The position numbers and the translations under genes were made by a program. The notes below the pieces were generated by a model. That model was not told the DNA's origin and ran no database searches. It saw only the letters and a program-made list of their open reading frames with translations. A stretch of DNA of 64,000 nucleotides from Edaphochlamys debaryana (lineage: Eukaryota > Chlorophyta > Chlorophyceae > Chlamydomonadales), in the NCBI GenBank assembly GCA_016858145.1, contig JAEHOE010000105.1, positions 1 through 64,000 on the forward strand, given 5' to 3'. This document shows, piece by piece, positions 23,740 through 35,719 of the stretch (positions are counted from its first letter, which is position 1; every line of letters starts with the position of its first letter).

Positions 23740-24800
23740 CTGTGTGGTCCGGGAGGGTGGGGTCGCTGGCACTCAGCCATCCCTCCCGGGCCTTTGCCTT
23801 CCCCGTCCTGCTTGCACCCACCATCGTCCACTGACAAACCCCGTAGCGCCGTACTGGCTGCTCGTCGCCGCTTGCCGGCTTGTTGCTTCGCCCCTCCCCA
23901 CTTGCCCATACATAGGTCTTCAACGCTCCTCCGGCGGCTCTGGGGTGTGCTAGTGGCTCCGCTGCTTGCTTCATCATGCGAGCATGCGCCTTCGATGAAG
24001 TTCCTGACGCCTCTTTCGCCTTGCTGCGGCGGTTCTTCCGTCACCTACAGGTCTGTATACGCTTGGTTCGCTCGGGTCGGGATACCTTGCGAGCCGCCGG
24101 AGAGCTGAACGTCATGGCCGGTAACCGCCCATTGTCCACGGCCCCGAAGGTAATCGAAGGTAACGTGCGCTCTACGTGCTGGGGTATTCCTGGGCGGGAC
24201 TGCTGTGCTCGGTGCTTATATACCCTGTCGCATCCGGCTGGTGGGCCAGACCCAGCTAGTTGCACGTTGCATTGTCCCCACGCCCCACGCAGCCGAACCT
24301 GTGGGTAACGAAGGCGTTGTGCCGCAGTTGGAGGGGCACAGCGTGAGAAGTCGAAGCCTCGAGTGCATCCGAGAGGGGCGAAGGCCAGCGCGGCCGACAT
24401 CTAGTAGGCAACCTAGGGCTCGGGCTATGGCGGTGTAGCCAGCGACGGGACCTGCGCGGCAGCGGCCGTACCCGGCGGACCATGTGAAGGACTGGTGGCA
24501 AAGCAGGCCCGGCGGGTTTGCGGTGTGGTGCAGGTATGCGATGGACGTGGACAGTGCTCGCTGCCAGGGGTGCAACGGGGCTAATGCAGTCGGCGGGCCA
24601 TGAAGCGTGGCTCTCCACCGTCCGCCGTGAGCGGGGTGCTCTGGGATCGCACCGAGGACAGGCCGCAGGGCCGTACATCTCCCCATGTTCATTTCCGTTA
24701 TCGAGCAAAGGGGCAGTGCGTGCGTGCGACCCAACAACGCAGGAAGAGCACCAATACGCGGCGCAGCCCGGGCCCCGGGGAGCCAACCCACACGACCCAG
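23740..24800 (+). repeat. Dispersed repeat copy 1 (permuted relative to 35.7-37.4 kb)
   Basis: Three blocks have diverged partners downstream. Block D at about 23920-23970 (CTCCGGCGGCTCT) matches about 37300-37350. Block A at about 24287-24430 (GGTAAC/GGAAGGCGTTGT and CTCGGGCNATGGCGG) matches about 35724-35865. Block B at about 24595-24690 (GGCTCTCCACCGTCCGC and GGGATCGCACCG) matches about 36077-36175. Order is D-A-B here and A-B-D downstream. No coding capacity is visible. Confidence 0.55.
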
Positions 24801-24916
24801 ACCCGCCCAGACCAGAACAGTGTCACTACAAACAGGGCGGGCACCGCCTATAGGCGACAGCCCAACTTCTTTGCGCGCCTCAGGGGTGTGCCAACCGTGT
24901 GGGGGACGTGACTTGC

Positions 24917-24996
24917 AGTCCTCGGTGGTTACAATGAGGGACCCCAGCGGGGTACACGGCAGCTGAACGCCGTGGCTTGACAGCCAACCTCACTTG
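24917..24996 (-). mobile_element. Solo 3' tail of a LINE (5'-truncated copy)
   Basis: About 80 bp nearly identical to 34720-34796, where the same sequence lies downstream of a LINE reading frame. On the minus strand it ends with CATTGTAACCACCGAGGACTG, containing a TGTAA signal near the end. It therefore looks like a very short 5'-truncated insertion of the same LINE family. Confidence 0.65.
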
Positions 24997-26079
24997 CAGG
25001 GACGGCTCCCCAGCAGACGTATGATGACGCCTGTACTTGTTTGTGACCTTGCCACTGGGGAATGATCCACTATGTCCTTAGGCGGTCAGGATATGTACAG
25101 GGGCTGGATAGCCGGAGGGCTGGTGTGCAGGCGTGCAGGGACCGGGCAGGGAGTGACCGGTGGGGGCTGCAGGGGTTGACACGACACGACGACACCTCAG
25201 GCTGCTGTCTCACTCAGCACCTGCTGACCCTCAGTGATAGGGCGTGGGGAACCCTAGAGGATAGCTTGGTCCGTAGACAGGGACCAATGGAGACGTGGTG
25301 TGATAGGTGCGTAGGCGTGGGTCGGCGCTCGGCGGAGAGTGCACGTGGGTCAGGGGCAGGCAGGCGGGGATGAGCCTGTCTTACTCGGGGAACCGTGTCG
25401 CGTTACAGCGGCTATGCAGCCAACCCAGCGGCGGCCCTCAAATGCTTCCCACTCCGATCGGGAGCAGCCGACCGCTTCTACCGCGCCGTGGCGAAACCCA
25501 CCTCCCAACCTCGCTCCCCCCCCCCATGTTGAGGTTGCACTAGTGGCCGACAACGAGCCAGACACTTGAAAGTACCCACAGGGCAACCAGAACGGTGGGG
25601 GCGGAGTTGGTTGAGAGACTCAGGGAACGACACCCGTGCGTGGGCATACCCCGAGTCTACTTATTGGGCGTGCCCTTGTGACGTGCGGGTCCAACTTGCG
25701 GGGCGCTCAAAGCCGCGCCCGCACCGGCACTCACAGATAGCGAAGAGTGTGAACTGTCGCGTCATGGTCGGGGTTGACCGGAACATGCTCTTGGCCAGCC
25801 GAGGGGTACATGCATCCCTCGAGTACCGTGGGGAATGCCGGGTCCACGCCACGACCTGGTGGTGTGACGGGTCGGTTCGGTCCAGGGCCCGATCCAGGGC
25901 CCGATGCTCGGAAACCGTGGAGGTAGCTTCGCCGGAAACCGCGGTGCAGTCATGTAGAAAGCATGGGTTCACGGAGCCGCCGGCAGACGTGCGCACGGGC
26001 GGCGCCGCCAGCAGCGAAGCAGCGACGGAGCAGGCCGGCCAGAACCAGCTCCCGAGGCGGGGCCATCCCAGGCCACCGC
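24997..26079. other. No gene recognised
   Basis: GC-rich sequence with no recognisable domain. The minus-strand open frame running through 26.8-25.7 kb is a by-product of the adjacent GC-rich tandem repeat and has no recognisable content in its unique part. Confidence 0.4.
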
Positions 26080-28125
26080 AGGACGGAGAACGCGGCCTCC
26101 AGGAGCGGGGGCAACGCAGCGCACGCCGGCTACACGTCTGAAGACATGTTATGAGGCCGCGGCAGCAGAGCGCTCGAGCTAGGCAGGAGCCGTGCGAGGC
26201 CAGGGAAGCCCGCGCCGTAGCAGTGAAGTAGCCGCTGCTGACCGCGGGCAACGCGAAGACACGGCCGCACAGTACCGACGAAACAAGGGCGGCCGAGCCC
26301 GGCGACGTAGGCCTCCGCCAGATGCGGCGCAGCAGATATGCCGCAGCAGCAGGCAAGGCGAGCACTGCACAGACAAGACGGCTGAACCTGATAGGGACAA
26401 CGGCCGCCTTCAGCGGCGGTGCAGCGGAATACCGTAAGCCGCTCCAGCGCTCAAGTGAGCGCGGCACAGGCCTCACAGCCTGAGCCCATAAGGACCGAAG
26501 CCGCCTCCAGCGGCGGTGCAGCGGCATAAGCCGCTCTATCCAGCGCTCAAGCGAGCGCGGCACAGGCCGCACAGCCTGAGCCCATATGGGCCCATAAGAA
26601 CCGAAGCCGCCTCCAGCGGCGGTGCAGCGGCGTAAGCCGCTCAAGCGCTCAAGCGAGCGCGGCACAGGCCGCACAGCCTGAGCCCATAAGAACCGAAGCC
26701 GCCGCCTCCAGCGGCGGTGCAGCGGCATAAGCCGCTCTATCCAGCGCTCAAGCGAGCGCGGCACGGCCGCACAGCCTGAGCCCATAAGAACCGAAGCCGC
26801 CTCCAGCGGCGGTGCAGCGGCATAAGCCGCTCAAGCGCTCAAGTGAGCACGGCACAGGCCGCACAGCCTGAGCCCATGAGAACCGAAGCCGCCTCCAGCG
26901 GCGGTGCAGCGGCATAAGCCGCTCAAGCGCTCAAGTGAGCACGGCACAGGCCTCACAGCTTGAGCCCGTAAGAACCGAAGCCGCCGCCTCCAGCGGCGGT
27001 GCAGCGGCATAAGCCGCTCAAGCGCTCAAGCGAGCACGGCACAGGCCGCACAGCCTGAGCCCATAAGAACCGAAGTCGCCTCTAGCGGCGGTGCAGCGGC
27101 ATAAGCCGCTCAAGCGCACAAGCGAGCGCGGCACAGGCCGCACAGCCTGAGCCCATAAGAACCGAAGCCGCCTCTAGCGGCGGTGCAGCGGCCTAAGCCG
27201 CTCCAGCGCTCAACCGAGCGCGGCATAGGCATCGCGGCCTGAGCCCCCAAGGACCGAAGGGGGCCGCCTCGCCTAAGCCGCTCCATCCAGCGCTCAAGCG
27301 AACGCGGCATATACAGGCATCACAGCCTGCAGGGACTTCAGCCGCCGCCAGCGACGGCGGGGCAGCGATAGACAAAGGCGCTCCAGCGCTCAAGAAAGCG
27401 AGGCACAGCAGACACGACAGCCTGAGCCCAAAGAGGCCAAGCCACCGCCAGCGGCGGCGGGGCAGCGGGATGATTAGCCGCTACAGCGCTCAAGCGAGCA
27501 CGGCACAGGCCGCACAGCAGCCGGAGCCAACGGCAGAGGTACCGAAGCCGCCGCCTCCAGCGGCGGGGCAGCGGGATAGGCCGCTCCACGGCAGCGCTCT
27601 TGCGAGCGCGGCGCAGGCAGGAGAGCCTGAGCCCAGGGAGACCAAAGCCACCGCCAGCGGCGGCGGGGCAACGGGAGTAGCTAGCCGCCGCAGCGATTCA
27701 GCGTGCTCGGCACAGGCAAAACGCCGGAGCCCGTAAGGACCGAGCCCGTAAGGACCGAAGCCGCCGCCTCCAGCGGCGGTGCAGCGGGGTAAGCCGCGCA
27801 AGCGCTCAAGCGAGTCCAACTGAAGACAGGTACGACAGCCTGAGCCCAGGGAGACCGAAGCCGCCGCCTCCAGCGTCGGGCAGCGGTATGAGCCACTCCA
27901 GCGCTATAGAGAGCGGGGCACAGGCATGACAGCTTGAGCCCAGAGGAACCGAGGTCGCCGCCTCCAGTAGCGGCGGTGCAGCTAGCGGGTTAAGCCGCTC
28001 CACGGCAGCGCTCGAGCGAGCGCGACGCAGGCGCGGCAGCCTGAGCCCATAGGGACCGAAGCCGCCGCCAGCGGCGGTGCGGCAGAGGAAGCCACCACAG
28101 TGCTCGTTGCGAGTGCGGCACACAG
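26080..28125. repeat. Tandem array of about 92-bp hairpin-rich units
   Basis: Unit starts (GAACCGAAG) fall at 26788, 26880, 26972, 27067 and 27159, giving spacings of 92, 92, 95 and 92. Each unit contains several inverted repeats: GCCGCCTCCAGCGGCGG, GCGGCATAAGCCGC and CAGGCCGCACAGCCTG. Units are clear from 26401 and progressively diverged to both sides; traces reach about 26080 on the left and about 28125 on the right, so roughly 18-20 copies. No protein or RNA gene is recognised. Exact identity of the hairpin arms is kept better than the loops in several units. Confidence 0.85.
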
Positions 28126-28639
28126 GTGCCAGGCTCACGCAGGCCACGAGGCTGGGGTACCCAACGGCGCGCAACCAGGGCATCAAGTGTAAGCTTGCCG
28201 ACTGATGGAGGCATAGCTTTGGGGCATGCTGTGGGCCCCAAACGCATTATCTCGCATCTGTTGCTCAGGCTGTGGGCTGCAGCAAACCGCACCGGGCCCC
28301 TCAGGCAAGGCGAAATGTGGGAAGCGAGCCGCACTGCCCGAAAGCAAGGCGTGGCAGGGACGGAAGGCTGCGGCCAGGACGGCCCGCAGCGAGTGTATTG
28401 CACCATCGTGCTTAGCCGCGCTGCCTTACATCACACAAGCCCCACAGCCACGCATTGGCGGGTTGCGGGTCGCGGACACTCTGAGCGGAGGCATAGTGGC
28501 CTCCCGGCTTAATGAGCCAGCTACAGCCCCTGACGACTGGGCTCCGCAGCCATAGAGTCAATACTTGTACGCGACGCTCAGAGCGCAAAGTGGGCTCGAT
28601 GACGGTGTCATACGGCACAACTTAACGAGACAAGGTTTA
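28126..28639. other. No gene recognised
   Basis: Spacer between the two hairpin arrays, with no open frame of convincing composition. Confidence 0.4.
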
Positions 28640-29540
28640 GAGCCACACGGCTATCCAGCCACGGCCCTCAGGGCCAAGCGGCGCAGAGACATAGCAAGGC
28701 CTGACGGCCCGCAAACACAGGCCATGGCCCCACGGCCAGTTACTTATACACGCCACGGCCCTCAGGGGCCCGAGCGGCGCAGAGACATAGCAAGGCCTGA
28801 CGGCCCGCAAACACAGGTCATGGCCCCATGGCCAGTTACTTATACACGCCACGGCCCTCAGGGGCCCAAGCGGCGCAGAGACATAGCAAGGCCTGACGGC
28901 CCGCAAACACAGATACGGACCCCACGGCCAGTTATACGCGCCACGGCCCCCAGAGGCCCAAGCGGCGAAGGGACACGGTAAGGCCTGACAGCCCGGATGG
29001 AAAAACAGATCATGGCCCCGCGGCCGGATGATCAAGCCACGGCCTCCAGCGGCCCCAGTGGCAGAGAGACACCACAGGCCTTACGGCTCGGATGAAAACA
29101 CAGATCATGGCCCCGCGGCCGGATGATCAAGCCACGGCCTCCAGCGGCCCCAGTGGCAGAGAGGCACCACAGGCCCTATGGCCCGGATGAAAACATAGAT
29201 TATGGCCATGCGGCCAGATGGTCAAGTCACGGCCTCCAGAGCTCCAGCGGCCCCAGTGGCAGAGAGACACCACAGGCCCTTCGGCCCGGATGGAAACACA
29301 GAATATGGCCATGCGGCCAGATGGTCAAGCCACGGCCTCCAGAGCTCCAGCGGCCCCAGTGGCAGAGAGACACCACAGGCCCTGCGGCCCGGATGAAAAC
29401 ATAGATTATGGCCATGCGGCCAGATGGTCAAGCCACGGCCTCCAGAGCTCCAGCGGCCCCAGTGGCAGAGAGACACCACAGGCCCTACGGCCCGGATGGA
29501 AACACAGAGTATGGCCATGCGGCCAGATGATCAAGCCAAA
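28640..29540. repeat. Second hairpin-rich tandem array, 92-103-bp units
   Basis: CACGGCC unit starts are at 28660, 28754, 28850, 28942, 29038, 29133, 29228, 29331 and 29434. The last full units gain an 8-bp insertion (AGAGCTCC). Every unit holds a series of small GGCC-type inverted repeats such as GGCCTCCAGCGGCC, GGCCCTGCGGCC and GGCCATGCGGCC. Base composition and hairpin layout resemble the 26-28-kb array although the sequences differ. Confidence 0.88.
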
Positions 29541-30900
29541 AAAGGGCAAGCGGAGGCATGCGATTAGCTTAGCCCGAATGTTGTTCATTGCGTCGCACGT
29601 AGCTCATGCAATCCGGCCCGAAGAGCGAAGGAACGACGTCCCGCGTCCGGATCAGAACGTGCGCTGAAGGCGATGTAGGTAGAGCTGGCCTAGCTTTCCG
29701 GTCAATCCGCTACCCTTGATTTCATTAAGCTGAGAAGGGCTCGGCTGCATCGCCTGCCGAGCGACCTTTGGATTGAGGCGCCGCGATTGAGCGCCGCTGG
29801 CTGGTCCGCCAGGTAGATATGATAGCTAAGCAGTAGTCAATAGTTGATCATGTAGAGAGAGGCGCGCGCGACTTGCGACAAGCGCGCGAAGAACTCAATA
29901 GGATGGTGTGCTGCGCAGGAGGAGACGGGCCCGGCAGAGGGCCATGACTCCCACGTCGACTGTACGCGAGAAACGGCACAGATAGCCGGGCAAGCGCAAG
30001 ACGCCAGGCCATACCGGTTGACCGGTTGGGCAGCGTGCCGTACGCCACACCCGAGCAGGCGCTGGCACCCACGGCCAGCACCTGCACGGCCGCTTCCACG
30101 CTCCACGGTTCTCCCCTCATAAGACACTCCGTTCCCGGCTTCGCTGGGAACTACACGGGTGGACCTGGCTGACGGCACGGGGCACGAGGGATATTCCGGC
30201 TAGGCACAGATGCTGTCCGGCTTGTACTCCACTAGCAGCAGTATGCTGCGGGGGCCTGAGGGTACGGTATACGCGGTGGCCTGCTACGAGGAGGCGTGAT
30301 GTCCTCGCGGGGATGACCTTCTCCAAGCCTGGGTGTCCTCCGGTCGAGCAAGCGGGCTCTTATGGTTTTACGAGTCGATACCACCACGATACTGTAGTTC
30401 TGGCTGGCTTACTGGCCGAGGCTTTCCGACTGCTCTCGCTGACGTTCACGTTCCTCCTCCGGGCTTCCTCCTGTCGCACCATATAGCACGGTACGTCCTC
30501 CTGCTGCGAAGGGTTTGGCTTCACAGCGACCTCCGGGCTATCGCGATGGGTTCTCTGCCCCATCGGGATGCTCTGCGCACGTTCCTTGCTCGAGTGATAC
30601 GTTCAGGGAGTAGCTAGGGGGATAAGACTGCTCGGAGCTAGCTCACGGGGAGGGCTGTCGCTGAGCGGAACTAAGCTGTCGATGGCTGGCCGAGTCGTGG
30701 GAACGCACACGCTCGGGGCTAGGGTCTCGGACCTTGGGGCGGACCTGCCGGGGAGCGGAGGAGCCTACCGCGTGCCATCACACACCCCGGCGGCCCCCCC
30801 GACCCGGTGCTAAGCGCGGGAAGTAAGGTTTAGGAAGACCAACAACGCAGAGCATGCTCATCGATAACTGATCACAGGTCACGAGGAGTGGGATAGCTCG
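29541..30900. other. No gene recognised
   Basis: Unique-looking sequence. I see no domain, RNA gene or repeat that I can defend. A minus-strand frame at about 30178-29837 has no recognisable features. Confidence 0.35.
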
Positions 30901-30909
30901 GTGGTTATT

Positions 30910-31030
30910 GGCGGTGGATTGGGATTGGCTAGGAGGGATTGGACTGGGCGACCTGGGATTGGGCGGGGCCGCCCTGGATTGGGATTGGACACGTGGGATT
31001 GGAAACCCGCGACCCGGATTGGAAACGTCC
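30910..31030. repeat. GGATTGG-rich tract
   Basis: The heptamer GGATTGG or GGGATTGG recurs about eight times with irregular spacing (for example at 30917-30925, 30942-30950, 30976-30992 and 31016-31024). It recalls the GGATTGGATTGG core of the 21550 tandem repeat, but the flanks do not match. Confidence 0.6.
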
Positions 31031-31269
31031 TGCTGCGCAGCGAGGTGGGCTCGCCCCCCGAGAAAAAAATGGGAACGCTATGCTTGCAGGGGCAGTGCAG
31101 TCCGGATGATGACGAAGGGGGATGCAGGTCGCCGCAACGAAGGGGGCGGGGAAGCGGAGGGGGCCAGCGTGCCGAGGTGGAGCGCTGAGGTGGCTGAGGG
31201 GCAGCCCGGGGAGGTGGGCAAGGACTACCGCAACTTCAGCCCCAACAGCAGGGCGTGATGAGCAGGCCG

Positions 31270-31590
31270 TCCAACCCACCGCTTGGCTCTGAAGCGCGCA
31301 GATTCCCGACTCGTAGAACGACACGGTATGCCATCGCCGGGATGCCCACGTAGTGCCGAGTATTTCAGCATTGCTTCGACCTTCTCTAGCGACGTCTAAA
31401 CCAATGCTCACGATGCTGGCATTCGCGCTTGCGGTATCGCTACGTGCACGTCCCTGCCTCCGATGCGTCGCGCGTTCAACTTTCGTGGCCAGCTGTATCT
31501 TATCGTAAAACGGCATAAGCGCCTGTAATGCTTCAATACGGCGGGCTTCTTGAGGTCGGCGGTTCGGCACCCGACATGCGGCCGAGTGAA
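31270..31590 (-). other. Possible coding remnant, unknown family
   Basis: This stretch is less GC-rich than its surroundings and stays open on the minus strand with a protein-like composition (residues such as RIEALQALMPFYDKIQLATK and SFYESGICALQ). I do not recognise a family. It sits between transposon fragments, so a decayed mobile-element ORF is the likeliest identity, by inference only. Confidence 0.25.
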
Positions 31591-33562
31591 TCATCACTGC
31601 TCTCCAAAATGAAGTTCGGCGATAACAGGTGGACAAGAGCGAGCAAAGGCTGTCTGCTTGCGCTCCCGCCCGCAAGCTGCACGCGGACCGGACCGAAGCG
31701 GCACACACTTTTGGGGGACAATTTGACTGTTAGTCGTCCACCAGCGTCGCGCTTGTGCCGCCGTCCAGGGCGTATTCATACAGCTGCAAATTCTAATCTG
31801 ACTCCCCTATCTCGTCACGTTTTGAGTCAGCCAGGCGTTTCGGGGCGAATTAAACTAAGGGCCGGGGGGTGCCTTAGACCCCAAAAGCCCTGTCTTGCCC
31901 CTGAAGGGGCGAGCCAACCCCCGATGCGGATTAGGATTGCTCCCCGGCCCCCCTTGGATTGCCAACACGCTATCCACCGCGTGCCCAGCGGATTGATGGA
32001 TTGGCCGACCATGCCCACCCTCTGCCACATATACCCTGCATATACCCCCCCTCGCGGGCTTGCCGTACGGCTTGCCGTGCAGCTAGGCTCAGCTCCCGGC
32101 ACCTGCCTATACGAAAGGCCCGAGGCCCAGGCTATACGAGAGGCCCAGGCTATACGAGAGGCCCAGGCCCGGACACCTACAGCGCAGCTGCGCACACGAA
32201 CGGCCTGCGCACACGGCTCAGGACGCACACGCCTGGCGCTCCACTCTAGGAGAAAAGAATAACTTCTTCTTCATACTAAGGCGCAGGGTTCTCGCTCGTC
32301 AAGGTATCCACCGGCCTGGCCTGCTAGCAGTGCGGTACACCGAAACCGGGCCTGGGCCTGCTGGGCCGCGTGGCCTGAGTACGGTCGCCCATTAATCCGC
32401 GGCGCTTCCTGCACTCAAGGCAGGTAGTCACCGCTCCTAGATCAGGAAAAAGATCCTGCGACTGGTTCACGCTTGCTCGTGGGGCCCGTTCATGGTTCAG
32501 CTACGGGGCCGCGCCTCTGCTCCCCCTGTCCACATCCGGCTGACGCCGCTTCTATCCCATTTTGTGCTGGGAACGCCTATGTCCGTCCTCCTTCGCCCTC
32601 TCTTGCGGGCGCTGCTGCAAAGCGTGGGCTCCTTGCCCCTTGCTGCTGTCGCTGCTATAAGCGGGCTCCCGGCCGAAGCTGGTTGGTCCCCCTTGTCAGC
32701 GACAACAGACCCACCCAGACCCTGCCAACCCGCACGCCGAGGGGCCGTTCCGGCAGCCAGCCCGAACCAGCCTGGTGTGGCGGAAAGTTGTCGTAGTATT
32801 GGCGTGGCCAACATTGGGTGCGACGGAGGTGTTGGCGCCGCGGCTCATACAGCCCCGGGTCTCCGCTGTGACGTCCGTCTCCTTTGTGGATGTTGTGGCG
32901 TAAAGTCGTTGTATCATGGGCGCGGGCGTGACGGTGAGGGTGTTGGCGCCGCGGCGACTGCCTCCTTTAGGCTCCTTTGTTTGCGCGGCAGCCCGGGGCG
33001 TAGCGCCGCGGAGTCGAGGGCTCTAAGGACGGGGTGCCCTTGTGGCTGGGCGTCGTGCTCGGTCGGACGGCGGTAGGGCCCACGCCCCCGCCTTAGCCGG
33101 TCCGCGAGTGCCGGGCTCGGATACAACCTTGACCCTCGTCGCCCGTGCGAGCATTTCCTCACGCGGCTCAGCCGCCTAGTAAACTCAGCCTCCTAGCCTG
33201 CTGCCCGACGGCTATGCCTTGCTGCTACCCGTCCTGTGCACAGCTAGAACCTGGTGAGCACGCTGAGGGAGGCGGTCCCCAGTGCGCGCCGGCATCGCGG
33301 ACCCTCGCGGACTGCCTGCGAGAACCCATCTCTCTTGCCAATCCACGAGTCACGTGGCGGGGCCGGACGGATCCTGTCAGCTGGCGTGACAACGTAACGC
33401 TCAGGCATACCCAGGGGTCAGACCTCCTTTATACTATACACGCCGTTGCGGCCCGTGCAAGAGCTTAGGAGCCGACGCAAGGGCGAAGGTTGACGGAAGT
33501 TCCCAGACCCCCCGACCCTTTCACCCGTCCTGATGGGGCCCCCATAGGCATGACCACAAGGC
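31591..33562. other. No gene recognised; short repeat at 32112-32168
   Basis: An approximately 17-bp unit (AGGCCCAGGCTATACGAG) is repeated about three times at 32112-32168. Otherwise the stretch shows only short open frames with no convincing features. Confidence 0.4.
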
Positions 33563-34103
33563 ATGGGGTACTTCATCAATCCTAACCCCCCTCCTGCCCG
33601 CATCCGTCCCCATCTCGTCGCCCTTCGTCCCCTTCCCCCCCTTCGCCCCTGCCGCCGGCCTAGGACCGCTGCTCTCTCCCTACCTTCTCCCCTGCCCCTC
33701 TCGCCACCCCCGTCGCTTCCCAATACCCTGCACCTTCCCGCGCCGGTGCTTCCGCCGCCTCCCCTCCGTCTCGTCTTCCCCCTACCCCACACCCCTCCCC
33801 CGAGGCCCCGACGACTGCCCATGTCGCCAGGACAACCATCCGAGGCCTTCACGGTACTCGCTTTCCACTGCCTACTAAAATGTTGCCATGCCCTGGTAGC
33901 AGGCGACTGGTTCCCGCGCCGTGCGCATGCACTCGCTTGCATGGCACTCGTGTTCTTCAACCCCCCCCCCCCACCAGCAGAAAGGGATGTATTATCACGA
34001 GTGTTGACCCAACCCGCACGCAGTATAAGACAAGCGCCCAAGGGCACGACGGCCATCCAAAAGGACCCCATTTCACCTCCAGTGAAGCCAGTAAACCAGA
34101 GCC

Positions 34104-34325
34104 ATGACGAATCTGCTCATAGCCCACAGCCTTACGTGCGCGGATCCAAGTAAGTGCACCTGCGGCTCAAGGGGTGCGGTCGAAGATGAGCGACACGCAG
34201 TGTTAAAGTGCCCTGCGTCACGGTTGCACAGGCGCCACTGCGGGCCTAATAGTGCTTTGGGTGCTACCTGGTCGGATGCCAGGCAACTGGCCCGTGTCTT
34301 GCGGGAGATCTGGCTGGAGACCTAG
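34104..34325 (+). mobile_element. LINE C-terminal fragment (Cys/His motif)
   Basis: A 73-residue reading frame ends in a pattern CxCxnHxnC (C19-C20 region CTCG, then H and C in RHAVLKCPAS), like the zinc-binding tail found after reverse transcriptase in many non-LTR retrotransposons. The upstream part of the element (33563-34100) reads only as a Pro-rich low-complexity frame, and no polymerase motif is present. Assignment rests on the Cys/His spacing and the proximity of a second LINE remnant. Confidence 0.45.
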
Positions 34326-34719
34326 CTTTACTCGTTCCTACTTTACACACGTCCCTGTGGCCCACGGCCCGTATGGCGGTATGGGAGTTCACGGCTGATG
34401 CCCTTGTCGTGTGACAACAACAACAGAACCCACCCTACATCAAGCACATGATCTGTGTACCGCAGATGAGGCACAGCATCAGCACCTGAGGCTGGCCACT
34501 CGTAGCCAAGAGCACCGAGAGCCCGAATTATCTTATCAGCCCAACAAATCAACTCAGGACGTCCCATTCAAACATTCTACCCGCCCCTCTCCTGATTCGC
34601 CTGTCCAAGCCGAACCTGGCCGGACGGCTCCTGGCCACGGGCGCCCAGGATCAGGCTACCCGCCACCTGCGCGATGTGGGTCCCTCTGCATGGCCAGAAG
34701 TGCCTCTGGTGCATGCACC

Positions 34720-35652
34720 AGTCCTCGGTGGTTACAATGAGGGACCCCAGCGGGGTACACGGCAGCTGAACGCCGTGGCTTGACAGCCAACCTCACGGGC
34801 TTACCCCCTGCAAGCCAGCACGCCGCCCCCTAGCTTGAACGGCAGGGCCCCTACCCGGGCTCCAAAAGAGATCTAGTGAAGACCATCCATCACCTCAACG
34901 TGGGGCATGTAACGCACATCTCCCTCCTCAGTCACGGCCAAAAAGGGGTGGTCCTCAGGCACCGTGTCCCAATCTGACGGGGCTGACCCCACCCCGGCAA
35001 AGCACTGAAGGCGCGCTTCAAGCTCTCCCCTCGCCAGCGCCCTTGCCTGCATGATCAGACCCTGTGCACCCCGATGCGCGTACTTGTAGCGTCGTGCTTG
35101 CTCCATGGCCCCAACGGCGGCCAAGCACACCACATCCCAAACTTGCTGCTGAATGCCCGCGGGGGCCTGCACCAACAAAACCTCATGCCTCTTGACTGCC
35201 CGACCAATCGCATCGCTCAATCTTGTGCGCACTGCCATCGTTGCCGCACACGACCAGAAATGGTGGAGCCGGTCACCTTGGTTCATCGCCTGCCCACACG
35301 GGCACCTGGCTACCTCACTCGTGCCCAGCTGGGCTCGATGCATGCCAAACCCTGCATATCCGTCCATGGCAAGTCGCCACAGGGGCTCCTTGTTGCTTGC
35401 TTCCCACTTCAACTTCCACAAACGGGGCCATACCGCCTTCAGACGCGTCACTTCAGCCTCCGCGGCCTCCCCCGTTCCGAAAGCTTCCTGAATAAACTCT
35501 GCATGCTTGTGCGCCAGCCGGGTACGCGCTGGGCCCAGCTGCAGCTGGGTTGCAGCCTTGACCGACATCTTCTTCAGAGTGGCGTCCCCCCACCCCACAC
35601 TATCTGCTATTACCGTGTGCTTACCTGCGCTTACCTGGGGCGGAGCGCCCAA
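34720..35652 (-). mobile_element. 5'-truncated LINE: C-terminal ORF and 3' tail
   Basis: The minus-strand frame 35652-34873 gives 259 residues. A motif CPCG (C117, C119) is followed by HHFWSC (H130, H131, C135), the Cys-His arrangement of the reverse-transcriptase-associated zinc-binding tail. Upstream, LWKLKWEASNKEPLWRLAMDG and downstream VWDVVCLAAV are shared in type with the fragment at 51.2-51.9 kb. The reverse transcriptase and endonuclease domains are missing, so this is a 5'-truncated copy; the initiating Met has no significance. After the stop, the 3' UTR ends with a segment (34796-34720) that recurs at 24996-24917 and carries TGTAA about 13 bases before the shared sequence ends. Confidence 0.65.
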
Positions 35653-35719
35653 AGTAGGGGTCCGCCGCTGCCCGAGTTGGCACAGGTAGTGCCCGCGGCG
35701 TTCTATGGTCCCCCATGCC

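Noticed and set aside
25661..26785. 374-residue minus-strand frame
   Set aside because: More than half is translated hairpin-array sequence with repeated RSLERW strings; the unique part has no recognisable content.
26080..29540. CRISPR-like array
   Set aside because: Units are contiguous with no unique spacers and show hairpins throughout; the context is a eukaryotic nucleus.
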